Source: W0P28-013 sp051870755 (GTDB lineage Bacteria; Bacteroidota; Bacteroidia; Bacteroidales; Paludibacteraceae). From it: a stretch of DNA of 12,715 bases. Positions 1-7,326 of the stretch are shown here, piece by piece. Location: the NCBI GenBank assembly GCA_051870755.1, contig JBJECE010000015.1, positions 1 through 12,715 on the forward strand. Reading direction: 5' to 3'. Positions within the stretch are counted from its first letter, which is position 1; the number at the start of each line of letters is the position of its first letter. The position numbers and the translations under genes are program-made. The notes under the pieces are model-generated. The model had not been told where the DNA came from. It saw nothing but the letters and a program-made list of their open reading frames with translations, and searched no databases.

Positions 1-22
1 CTGCTCTACCTGCTGATACGTC

Positions 23-52
23 GTATTCCCGTAGTGCGGTATTGTGTGTTGG
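23..52. repeat. 30-bp direct repeat, left copy
   Basis: This stretch matches 2297-2326 in the same orientation at 29 of 30 positions; the only difference is G at 36 against A at 2310. The similarity stops abruptly on both sides. Read on the minus strand, both copies encode the same short peptide core (PTHNT-A/V-LREY), so they may be remnants of one repeated element. The two copies bracket about 2.3 kb of AT-rich sequence. No transposase or integrase is visible. Confidence 0.75.
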
Positions 53-104
53 GAGTCAGCAGAAAATCTGCGAAATAGGCATCTAAAGTGAGGCGAAAAA
101 AGAG

Positions 105-112
105 TAACTTTG
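105..112 (+). promoter_or_regulatory. Bacteroidota-type -7 box (TAACTTTG)
   Basis: TAACTTTG matches the Bacteroidota -7 consensus TAnnTTTG exactly. No convincing TTTG sits about 20 bp upstream, so the -33 half is weak or absent. It would drive the small gene that ends at 433. It overlaps the TTG at 110, which argues against that codon being the true start. Confidence 0.5.
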
Positions 113-433
113 CAGGACACAACAGCCCCTTATAATTATTCTGATTTCCCATATTGGCAAATTTATTTTTGGTGTTACTGGGACGTTGTGTTGTACAATG
201 TAGCCTTTAGAACATACATAATGAATCTTTGCACCGCATTAGGCGCAAATCACTGGTGGTATATTGAAGAAACTTCAATGGAATTATTTGATGATCTAAA
301 CACAGTAGATTTTGAAACAGCCTTAAATGAGGCCAAAGGCATAGAGGATTTTGAGATACCAAGATATTTTCCACATAGTAAGAACCATATTTTTAGCGAT
401 TCGGTAGAACGTGTTTTATCAATATGTCATTGA
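110..433 (+). CDS. Small hypothetical protein, start uncertain, possibly 5'-truncated
   Basis: The reading frame is open from 92 to a TGA at 431-433. The first possible start is TTG at 110 (107 aa), but that codon lies inside a promoter -7 box. GTG at 188 or ATG at 221 (70 aa) is more plausible. The frame upstream of 221 still reads like protein: it is rich in Trp and Tyr, for example YWQIYFWCYWD. The N-terminal part of an older gene may therefore have been lost at the repeat edge. No family is recognised. The C-terminal half is acidic. The compact, aromatic, acidic composition resembles many small immunity-type proteins, but that is only an impression. A good intrinsic terminator follows 31 bases after the stop, which supports a real transcript. 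Confidence 0.5.
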   Translation: MQDTTAPYNYSDFPYWQIYFWCYWDVVLYNVAFRTYIMNLCTALGANHWWYIEETSMELFDDLNTVDFETALNEAKGIEDFEIPRYFPHSKNHIFSDSVERVLSICH

Positions 434-463
434 TCATGAAACATACAAAAAGATCTACCTTGT

Positions 464-495
464 GCGCAAATCACACGGGTTTGCGCGTTTGTTTT
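464..495 (+). terminator. Intrinsic terminator after the small gene
   Basis: The arms GCGCAAA (464-470) and TTTGCGC (480-486) form a perfect 7-bp GC-rich stem with a 9-nt loop. They are followed at once by a T-rich run (488-495). It lies 31 bases after the stop codon at 433 and insulates that gene from the next unit. Confidence 0.7.
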
Positions 496-655
496 GTAGA
501 GCAAACATCTTGACGTTGTAATTATTGCCACTTGTTTACTCGCAATGAGAGGCACACCCCAAAAGCCACCCAAAGCATCTTCCAAATCAATGGCATGGAG
601 GTGTTTCTATGAGGCTTTGGTTGTGAAAAGAAAATTACTAAAAAATAGAAAATCA

Positions 656-687
656 TTTGCTTGTTTCGCAAAGTTTTAATACCTTTG
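656..687 (+). promoter_or_regulatory. Promoter of the GIY-YIG/secreted-protein operon
   Basis: TTTG at 656-659, a 20-bp spacer and TACCTTTG at 680-687 match the Bacteroidota -33 and -7 elements with standard spacing. Transcription should start near 693-696. That leaves a leader of about 45 nt before the ATG at 741. This is the best-formed promoter in the window. Confidence 0.75.
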
Positions 688-693
688 CGAAAC
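663..693. promoter_or_regulatory. Perfect 11-bp inverted repeat over the promoter (operator candidate)
   Basis: GTTTCGCAAAG (663-673) and CTTTGCGAAAC (683-693) are exact reverse complements separated by 9 bp. The right arm contains most of the -7 box and reaches the expected transcription start. Because nearly all of it lies upstream of that start, it should act as DNA (a dimeric repressor site) rather than as an RNA hairpin. Which protein binds is unknown. Confidence 0.6.
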
Positions 694-740
694 GATTGTT
701 GTAAACAAATAAGTTAAGGAAATCAAATGACCTCTATTCA

Positions 741-1376
741 ATGGAACAAGGAATTGTCTATGTGCTAATAAATCCATGTATGCCTGGAATGGTGAAAATT
801 GGCATGACCGAAAGAGATGAGATAGATGCTCGTATGAAAGAATTATACACTACTGCAGTGCCATTGCCATTTGAATGCCGTTTTGCATGTAAAGTTAAAA
901 AGTCAGAATGTAGCAAAATCGAAAAGGCTCTTCACACAGCTTTCGCTCCACAAAGAGTAAATGCTAACCGTGAGTTTTTCCGCATCGCTCCAGAACAAGC
1001 AATTGCTATTCTTGAATTGTTTAAGCATGAGGAGATTACCGAAGAGGTTAGAGAAGAGATAAAAAATGATTTGACACCTGATGACATAGCCGCACAAGAG
1101 AAATCCAAAAAGAAACGTCCTCCTTTGCATTTCCTTGATATGGGTTTGCACGAGGGAGATGTTCTTGTTTTCAAGCCTGATGAAACTATTACTTGTGTGG
1201 TCATTGACCAAAAAAATGTATTATTTAATGGAAATCCTAACACACTAACACCAATAACAACCAAACTGTTAGGTAAACCTTATTCTGTTCAACCGACTCC
1301 CTATTGGAAAGTAAAGGACTTAAACAAAGATTTATCTGAGGTCTATGATGAAACTTATCCTATTGAAGAAAATTAA
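741..1376 (+). CDS. T5orf172 / GIY-YIG nuclease family protein
   Basis: This 211-aa protein begins with a T5orf172-type domain (about residues 4-95) of the GIY-YIG superfamily. The GIVYVL strand (4-9) corresponds to GIY and MVKIGMT (17-23) to YIG. Arg31, Glu61 and the NREFF segment (76-80) fit the rest of the fold. The family includes DNA-cleaving or DNA-binding proteins of phages and mobile elements; activity here is inferred. After a charged linker (about 96-126), a second small beta-rich domain (about 128-205, HFLDMGLHEGD to VYDETY) resembles the RAMA-like modules found in restriction and DNA-modification proteins; that match is tentative. The ATG at 741 is chosen because GIVYVL must lie near the N-terminus; an ATG at 728 is in another frame. 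The next gene starts 16 bp after the stop, so the two are probably co-transcribed. Confidence 0.88.
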   Translation: MEQGIVYVLINPCMPGMVKIGMTERDEIDARMKELYTTAVPLPFECRFACKVKKSECSKIEKALHTAFAPQRVNANREFFRIAPEQAIAILELFKHEEITEEVREEIKNDLTPDDIAAQEKSKKKRPPLHFLDMGLHEGDVLVFKPDETITCVVIDQKNVLFNGNPNTLTPITTKLLGKPYSVQPTPYWKVKDLNKDLSEVYDETYPIEEN

Positions 1377-1392
1377 TAATCAAATTATAGCC

Positions 1393-2154
1393 ATGAAAAA
1401 GTTTTTAGCAGCATTGACACTATGCTTTGTTAGTGTTTTATTTGCTTTTGCTCAAATTGGAGAACTTACGCCACAAGAGAAATCTCTTGAAATAAAGAGA
1501 GCCCTTAAAAATGTTAGTGTTGTTCGAGATAAATCAGATAACACTTATTGCCTAATGATAGAATCAGATAACCAGTACGAAAAGAAATATGCACTTTTGT
1601 TGTTAGGAATTGGAGAGCAAGAAGCACTAAATTCTTTAGTAAATCTGAATAAAGCATTATTGACTCCAGATCAATCATTCAAGGTTCAAGATTATACAAT
1701 TTCAACATTTGCTTCAAATTTAACTCATAAGAATTATGCCATAGTCAATACGATGGGACCGCTCGAATTTGCTGCTGGTTCTTATATGTTTGAGGAAGAA
1801 AGATTAAGTAATGCTATGTTGATTATCATTGATAAAATGGAAAATTTTGATTTTTCGAATACGGTCGTTAAAACAACTTCATTTTGGGGAGAGGCAAAAT
1901 CCTCTATTGGTATCACTGGAATAATGTGCGATGTGTATATTCCTGAAATTGGTGTTCACTTTGTTGGTGGACTTGATAAAGCGAACCTAAAGGTAGATTC
2001 CAAAAAATTTACCAAACAAATTGCTCCTTTAGCAGTTAAAGGGCTTCAATGGGGAATAAATGAATATAAAATTGTTATCAATGGAATTGACAATAACCTT
2101 TTTAGTACTAATAAAGTTTTCTTTGAAAAAGTTTGTCGATTAAACGCGAAATAG
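1393..2154 (+). CDS. Secreted or periplasmic protein of unknown function
   Basis: The frame is open from an ATG at 1345, but the ATG at 1393 gives a classical signal peptide: MKK, a hydrophobic core (about residues 4-18) and a likely cleavage after AFA, before QIGEL. No lipobox cysteine is present, so it is not a typical lipoprotein. The mature part is about 233 aa of mixed alpha/beta character, with a Ser/Thr-rich middle and two isolated cysteines after the signal peptide besides a late one (VCRLN). I recognise no family. It lies 16 bp downstream of the GIY-YIG gene and shares its promoter. That pairing is odd, because one product should act on DNA in the cytoplasm and the other is exported. 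Confidence 0.8.
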   Translation: MKKFLAALTLCFVSVLFAFAQIGELTPQEKSLEIKRALKNVSVVRDKSDNTYCLMIESDNQYEKKYALLLLGIGEQEALNSLVNLNKALLTPDQSFKVQDYTISTFASNLTHKNYAIVNTMGPLEFAAGSYMFEEERLSNAMLIIIDKMENFDFSNTVVKTTSFWGEAKSSIGITGIMCDVYIPEIGVHFVGGLDKANLKVDSKKFTKQIAPLAVKGLQWGINEYKIVINGIDNNLFSTNKVFFEKVCRLNAK

Positions 2155-2170
2155 AATTTTAATCAAATAT

Positions 2171-2329
2171 TTACATTCTGCGTCTTTTCCCGCTCCCTAT
2201 TCGTCCATATCTTTGCCACAAAAGCAGAGATATGGACTTTTCAACATTTCCGACGTTGCTAAATTCGGCTCGCACGACTTTTATTTTATAACTATTGTAT
2301 TCCCGTAGTACGGTATTGTGTGTTGGCAT
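2171..2329 (-). CDS. Short doubtful ORF of a repeated intergenic element (52 aa)
   Basis: From the ATG at 2329 this frame reads MPTHNTVLREYNS and ends with a very basic tail (GSGKRRRM). It lies entirely in the stretch between the secreted-protein gene and the helicase promoter, on the opposite strand. The N-terminal peptide core recurs at the left edge of the window (minus strand of 23-52). This suggests a repeated element rather than a conventional gene. Translation is not supported by a recognisable promoter. It is recorded because the same peptide occurs twice. Confidence 0.25.
   Translation of the reverse strand: MPTHNTVLREYNSYKIKVVRAEFSNVGNVEKSISLLLWQRYGRIGSGKRRRM
2297..2326. repeat. 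30-bp direct repeat, right copy
   Basis: This matches 23-52 at 29 of 30 positions in the same orientation, offset by 2274 bp. It marks the point where AT-rich accessory sequence gives way to the more GC-rich helicase operon. Confidence 0.75.
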
Positions 2330-2379
2330 CATCACCAAGCTATACAGCAAACCAATAATTTGGTACACCAAAGCCGATG

Positions 2380-2420
2380 TTTTATACACTATCAAACAAA
2401 AAATTTGGTAGTGTATAAAA
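2380..2420. promoter_or_regulatory. 17-bp inverted repeat upstream of the helicase operon
   Basis: The left arm (2380-2396) and right arm (2404-2420) are complementary at 16 of 17 positions, with one G-T type mismatch and a 7-nt spacer. The right arm begins with the TTTG that serves as the -33 element of the helicase promoter. A regulator bound here would block or assist RNA polymerase directly. Alternatively it is a terminator for transcription coming from the left, although no T-run follows. Confidence 0.6.
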
Positions 2421-2435
2421 TTATTCGGAACTTTG
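2404..2435 (+). promoter_or_regulatory. Promoter of the helicase-LytTR operon
   Basis: TTTG at 2404-2407 and GAACTTTG at 2428-2435 are separated by exactly 20 bp. The -7 element differs from TAnnTTTG only at its first base. Transcription would begin near 2441-2443. That makes the TTG at 2446 an unlikely start and favours the ATG at 2500. Confidence 0.55.
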
Positions 2436-2499
2436 CAGATGTCTTTTGAAGCGCATCAAACAGCATAAACGATTTTTGAAACATAACCACGATTTTGAT

Positions 2500-5400
2500 A
2501 TGAACAACATAGGCATCGCATTGGCATTTGATTATCACGAAGAGGTCAATTACGCATTGGTACAATCGAAAATACACATTTGTAATTGGTGTATCGTCGA
2601 AAACAATACTAACGAGGATTTGGAAGGCATCACCCTGAGCATTTCGGGTGAATATGTCGAGACATACACATCGATGCCGTTCCGTTTGGAGGCCGGACAA
2701 CGCGTGCGCTTGCAGGAGATTGCTTTGCAGGTCAACATTCAGAAGTTGCTCGCATTGACCGAACGTGTCGTTTCGACCATAACGGTGCATATTCACTGCG
2801 GCGAACAAAGTTTGAAGACGCAATCCTACCCTATCACCTTTTTGGCCTACAACCAATGGCATGGCATCGAGAGTTATCCGCAGTTGCTCGCCTCGTTCAT
2901 CACGCCCAATCATCCTTACATTGCGGCGGTGGTCAAACGTGCTGCCGACCATTTAAAGCGATTGAGCGGATCGAGCGCCTTTTGCGGCTATCTCAACGGC
3001 ACCAAAGACTATGTGTACCAAGAGGTGGAAGCCGTGTACGAAGCGCTGTTGGACGAACATATTTCGTACAGCCTTGTAGAGCCCAATTATGAATCATGCG
3101 GACAGCGCATTCGTTTTGCAAGTCAGGTGCTGGACGAGAAAATCGGCAACTGCATGGATTTGACGCTGCTGCTGGCCGCCTGTTTGGAATATATCGGTCT
3201 GCACCCTATTTTGGTCGTCTTGGCGGAACACGTTTTTTGTGGCGTGTGGCTGACACCCGAAAGCCACGTCCGCAGCGTCGATGACGACATCTCGTTCCTG
3301 CTGAAACGCTGCGCCATAGGTGTGGAAGATATTTTGCCGATAGAATCCACGGCATTTGCCGCTGCCACTACGGTACCGTTCAGCGAAGCGGTGCAACAAG
3401 CCGACTATCAGTTGCAATCGCAAGCGGGCTTTCAACTCTTTATCGACGTCTATCGGTGTCGGTTGGAGGGCTTTCGTCCGTTGCCACAAGTCGTCAAACG
3501 GGACAATTTGTGGGAGGTAGCCGACACCACGCCGACAGATGCGCCAAACAGTATGCCGACCACCGACACCCGCACAGCGCCCAACACCGACACCCGCAAG
3601 TGGCCGAAAAAACTATTGTGGGAGCGCAAATTGTTGGATTTCACCATGCGCAACACGTTGCTACATGTCAAAATGTCGTCGGCCATTCAGATTATGTCGG
3701 TCAGTTTAGATGCGGTAGCCCGACGGATGTTGGAACTGAAAAAAGGCATGCGCATCGACGAATCGCCGCAAACCGACAACGGCACCGCCGACAACGAGAT
3801 CATATTCGACTCCACCCAAATGGGTATGGACAACATCAACTTGGTAACGGACGACATTCACAACGGGCGTTTGCACAGTTACTACGACGACGCCGAAACC
3901 ATGCGCATTCTGAAAAACCTGCGGCGCACCGCGCGTACCATGTTGGAAGAAAACGGCGCCAACTCGCTCTTCATGACATTCGGATTGCTGCAATGGCAGG
4001 ACGACAGCGGCATCACGCATTTGGCGCCGATTCTATTGTTGCCTGTGGAATTGGTTTACAAAAATCAGATTTACCACGTGAAATGGCGCGAAGAAGAAAC
4101 GCTGCTCAATGTTACGCTATTCGAATACCTCAAACAAACGTACGAGATAGAATTTGACGGATTGGAAGAGGCGCTGCAAAACGAAAGCGCCTTCAACCTG
4201 CAAAACATTTTCAGCATTATCCGACAGGGATTATTCAAAAAGCCGGGCTGGAATGTGTTGGAAGAGTGTCTGATTGGCATTTTCAGTTTCAGCAAATTCA
4301 TTCTGTGGAACGACATTCACACGCGTGGCGACGAAATTGGCAAACATCCGTTGGTGCGTGCCATGCTCGAAGGCGAAACAGCTGCCGACCGCAACACCGA
4401 CAACGCCACGACGCCCGATGCCTTGGACACGACTGCCAAACCGGCCGATCTGTGCGTGCCGCTACCCTTCGACTCGTCGCAACTTTGCGCCGTGATAGAG
4501 GCCACACGAGGCAAAAGTTTCATTCTGCACGGACCTCCGGGAACCGGCAAATCGCAAACCATCACCAACATGATTGCCAATGCGCTGTATCACGGCAAAC
4601 GCGTACTGTTTGTCGCCGAAAAAATGGCAGCACTGTCGGTCGTACAAAATCGGTTGGAAAAATTGGGCGTAGGCGATTTCTGCCTCGAACTACACTCCAA
4701 TAAGGCCACCAAACGGCATCTGTTGCAACAACTGACCGTGCTGATGGAACAAATGGTACAAGGCGCGCCGACCGGAAAACTGCAGCCCATGGCCGAACAA
4801 CTCTACAACGAACGCCAAGCCTTGGTGGCGCAAACCGAGGCGCTGCACGCGCGCACCGCACCCGACCGATTTTCGCTCTACGAATGTATTACACACTACA
4901 TCCGTTTCGGACAAAACGGCCGCTTGGACTTTACCGATGCACACCGACCGGAGATTACGCCGCAAAATCTGACCGAATACGAATACTACATCGACCGTTT
5001 GACGGCCGTTATCAGTTTGGTCGGGCAACCTTTCCGTCACCCGCTGTTGGGATTGCATACGCTGCCGCAAACCACGGCGCACATAAGCGAACTACCAACC
5101 ATCATTCTCGAATGCCGGCAGCACACTGCCAGGCTGCAAAAAACCGTTGCCACAGTTGCCCAATGGGCCAACGTCGTACCGCCAATAGCATTGAAAGGCA
5201 TCGTAAATATGATGGACGAGGTAGCAAAAATTCACACGCTGCGTACACAGATTAGCGCCATGGCATCGGCACCGATTTTTGACTATGACACCGCAACATT
5301 AGCCGCCAAAATGGGAAAAATAAGACACGCCGGCGGCATCGGTCGCCTATGGCACAAATGGTTCCTGTGGCGACATCTGAAAAATTTTGCCGCAAAACTA

Positions 5401-7326
5401 TCGTGGAACGATGTCGAAACGCTTGCTAATCAACTGATTGAATTAGGAAACCTGCCATTGCACGCCAACATATCCACCGACACGCCACTCGACCACGTTG
5501 TAGAGAGTTATAACGCATGGCACACATGTTTCGCGCAACTGCAAACGTGCATCGGCATCGATGACGTCGAGTTGCTGTCGGTGCCGGAATTGGACGAGCG
5601 TTTAGACCGTTGGGCTGCACATACCGATAGGCTGAAAGATTGGAAACAATGGTGTTTGATGAAAGACGATTTGCAGCAAAAACAGTTGCACGATATTGCA
5701 TACCGTTTGGAGAACAGCGACATCGAACTCGCGACACTGAAAAATGGTTATTTGGCGCAATATTTCTACGAACTTGCCAATCGACAAATAGCCGAACACC
5801 CTGAAACAGACCTCTTTAACGGTATGCTGTTCGACGAAAAAATACGCCACTACAAAGAGTTGGCCGAGCGTTTTCGGCAGTCGAGCAAAGAGGAACTGCG
5901 GAACCGCTTATGCGAAAATGCACGGCGCACACACGACAACGAGCAGTTCAACGCGCAGACACTGCTGCTACACAAAGCGATAGCCAACAATGGACGCGGA
6001 CTCTCCATCCGTCGGCTGTTCGAGATGGCACCCGACCTGCTGGCCGGCTTTTGCCCCTGCATGCTGATGAGCCCGATGTCGGTGGCGCAATTTCTGCAAA
6101 TGAAACGCGACATGTTCGACTTGGTCATTTTCGACGAAGCATCGCAAATTCCTACACACGAGGCAGTTGGTGCCATTGCGCGCGGCAAAGCCGTGGTGAT
6201 TGTAGGCGATGCCAAACAGATGCCGCCGACCACATTTTTCAGCACCAACAAGACGGCCGACGAAGAATTCGACGTGGACGACTTGGACAGCATTCTCGAA
6301 GATTGTCAAGCGCTAAACATGCCGTCGTTGCTGTTGGCGTGGCACTACCGCAGCCGACACGAGAGCCTCATCAGTTTCAGCAACAACGAGTATTACGAAA
6401 ATCGGCTGCATACCTTTCCAACCATCGACGACCGCGAACGACGCGTGGTATATGTCCCCGTCAAAGGCATCTATCAGAAAGGCGGCAACCGCAGCAATCG
6501 CCACGAAGCGATGACCATCGTCAACGAAATTGAACGCCGGCTGAACGATCCGCACCTGCGCAAGTTGTCGATGGGCGTCATCAGTTTCAACGTGCAGCAA
6601 CAATATCTGATAGAAGACCTGTTGGAAGCACGTCTGGAAGCCAACAAACAACTGAAAATGTGGGCGGAAGAAAGCGGCGAACCGATTTTTGTCAAAAATC
6701 TGGAGAATGTGCAGGGCGACGAACGCGATGTCATCTTGTTCTCGGTGGGCTACGGACCCGACAAAAACGGTAAAATTTCGATGAATTTCGGACCGCTGAA
6801 CTTGGCCGGTGGCGAACGGCGCCTGAACGTGGCTGTTACACGTTCGCGACACGAAATGATGGTGTTCTCGTCGCTACACGCACGCGACATCGACCTGCGC
6901 CGATCGCAAGCCAAAGGCGTAGAAGGACTGCACCGCTTTCTCGACTATGCCGAAAATGGCACGTTGGTGGAAAATGTCCGTTTCGACAAACAACAACCCA
7001 TCGAAAAAATCATCACGCAGCAGATAGCCAAACGGCTCGAGGATAACGGCCTGAAAGTCTGCACATTCGTCGGAAAATCGCGTTTCAAAATCAACATCGC
7101 CATCATCGACCCAAACGACCCAAATCGCTATCTATTAGGCATATTGCTCGACGACGAGATATACTACAGCATTCCGACCATGAGCGACCGCGAAATCGTA
7201 CATCCGGCCATGCTGACATCACTCGATTGGAAAATCAAACGCATTTGGACACTCGATTGGTTTGAACGTCCCGAATATGTGATCGAAACTATATTAACAG
7301 AACTTAAAAACACGCAACAATCATGA
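2500..7326 (+). CDS. Giant SF1 helicase with DUF4011 and a Vsr-like C-terminal domain
   Basis: The product is about 1608 aa, a cytoplasmic superfamily 1 DNA/RNA helicase (COG1112-like). Order from the ATG at 2500: an N-terminal beta region; a transglutaminase-like segment with GNCMDL (Cys218) and AEHVF (His244); a Thr/Asp-rich linker (about 343-367); a DUF4011 region (about 368-560); a Q-motif-like PFDSSQ; Walker A GPPGTGKS (678-685); a long helical insert; Walker B LVIFDEASQ (1208-1216); motif III GDAKQMPP (from 1236); WHYRSR (from 1281); QGDERD (from 1405); and motif VI NVAVTRSR (1443-1450). All helicase motifs look intact. The C-terminus (1501 onward) has the Vsr/MTES_1575-like pattern ending KRIWTLDW. 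However, the position where relatives as I recall them have an Asp (FRID-like) is Asn1532, and the usual GIxCDG is GILLDD (1547-1552), so cleavage activity is doubtful. No DUF3320 follows. An alternative TTG start at 2446 adds 18 residues but sits on the promoter. The stop overlaps the next start (ATGA). GC content is visibly higher than in the genes to the left. A defence role is inferred from the family. Confidence 0.92.
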   Translation: MNNIGIALAFDYHEEVNYALVQSKIHICNWCIVENNTNEDLEGITLSISGEYVETYTSMPFRLEAGQRVRLQEIALQVNIQKLLALTERVVSTITVHIHCGEQSLKTQSYPITFLAYNQWHGIESYPQLLASFITPNHPYIAAVVKRAADHLKRLSGSSAFCGYLNGTKDYVYQEVEAVYEALLDEHISYSLVEPNYESCGQRIRFASQVLDEKIGNCMDLTLLLAACLEYIGLHPILVVLAEHVFCGVWLTPESHVRSVDDDISFLLKRCAIGVEDILPIESTAFAAATTVPFSEAVQQADYQLQSQAGFQLFIDVYRCRLEGFRPLPQVVKRDNLWEVADTTPTDAPNSMPTTDTRTAPNTDTRKWPKKLLWERKLLDFTMRNTLLHVKMSSAIQIMSVSLDAVARRMLELKKGMRIDESPQTDNGTADNEIIFDSTQMGMDNINLVTDDIHNGRLHSYYDDAETMRILKNLRRTARTMLEENGANSLFMTFGLLQWQDDSGITHLAPILLLPVELVYKNQIYHVKWREEETLLNVTLFEYLKQTYEIEFDGLEEALQNESAFNLQNIFSIIRQGLFKKPGWNVLEECLIGIFSFSKFILWNDIHTRGDEIGKHPLVRAMLEGETAADRNTDNATTPDALDTTAKPADLCVPLPFDSSQLCAVIEATRGKSFILHGPPGTGKSQTITNMIANALYHGKRVLFVAEKMAALSVVQNRLEKLGVGDFCLELHSNKATKRHLLQQLTVLMEQMVQGAPTGKLQPMAEQLYNERQALVAQTEALHARTAPDRFSLYECITHYIRFGQNGRLDFTDAHRPEITPQNLTEYEYYIDRLTAVISLVGQPFRHPLLGLHTLPQTTAHISELPTIILECRQHTARLQKTVATVAQWANVVPPIALKGIVNMMDEVAKIHTLRTQISAMASAPIFDYDTATLAAKMGKIRHAGGIGRLWHKWFLWRHLKNFAAKLSWNDVETLANQLIELGNLPLHANISTDTPLDHVVESYNAWHTCFAQLQTCIGIDDVELLSVPELDERLDRWAAHTDRLKDWKQWCLMKDDLQQKQLHDIAYRLENSDIELATLKNGYLAQYFYELANRQIAEHPETDLFNGMLFDEKIRHYKELAERFRQSSKEELRNRLCENARRTHDNEQFNAQTLLLHKAIANNGRGLSIRRLFEMAPDLLAGFCPCMLMSPMSVAQFLQMKRDMFDLVIFDEASQIPTHEAVGAIARGKAVVIVGDAKQMPPTTFFSTNKTADEEFDVDDLDSILEDCQALNMPSLLLAWHYRSRHESLISFSNNEYYENRLHTFPTIDDRERRVVYVPVKGIYQKGGNRSNRHEAMTIVNEIERRLNDPHLRKLSMGVISFNVQQQYLIEDLLEARLEANKQLKMWAEESGEPIFVKNLENVQGDERDVILFSVGYGPDKNGKISMNFGPLNLAGGERRLNVAVTRSRHEMMVFSSLHARDIDLRRSQAKGVEGLHRFLDYAENGTLVENVRFDKQQPIEKIITQQIAKRLEDNGLKVCTFVGKSRFKINIAIIDPNDPNRYLLGILLDDEIYYSIPTMSDREIVHPAMLTSLDWKIKRIWTLDWFERPEYVIETILTELKNTQQS

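Larger units (their letters stand above)
434..740. other. Intergenic region upstream of the GIY-YIG gene
   Basis: These 307 bases contain the terminator at 464-495, then about 160 bases (496-655) in which I see no convincing gene or RNA, then a promoter and a perfect inverted repeat (656-693). A 44-codon frame at 545-679 exists but ends inside the promoter, so I do not call it a gene. Confidence 0.6.
2155..2499. other. Intergenic region with repeat remnant and helicase promoter
   Basis: This holds a minus-strand small open frame (2171-2329) with a 10-bp inverted repeat inside it, the right copy of the 30-bp direct repeat, a long inverted repeat (2380-2420) and the helicase promoter. The inverted repeat pairs GTCCATATCT (2203-2212) with AGATATGGAC (2228-2237). 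It lies about 50 bases after the stop at 2154 and could also end transcription of the upstream operon. Confidence 0.6.

Noticed and set aside
545..679. A 44-codon + strand open frame starting MRGTPQKPPK
   Set aside because: It ends inside the promoter and inverted repeat of the GIY-YIG gene, has no promoter of its own, and shows no recognisable protein character.
2208..2215. TATCTTTG, an exact -7 box match on the + strand
   Set aside because: It lies inside the left part of a 10-bp inverted repeat, has no -33 element at the right distance and no gene start nearby other than the helicase, which has a better placed promoter.
23..2326. CRISPR array or transposon ends
   Set aside because: There are only two copies 2.3 kb apart, with no regular spacers, no terminal inverted repeats and no transposase.
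2446..2499. TTG start giving 18 extra helicase residues
   Set aside because: It lies about five bases after the expected transcription start, and the added residues are a Lys/His-rich stretch unlike the rest of the protein.
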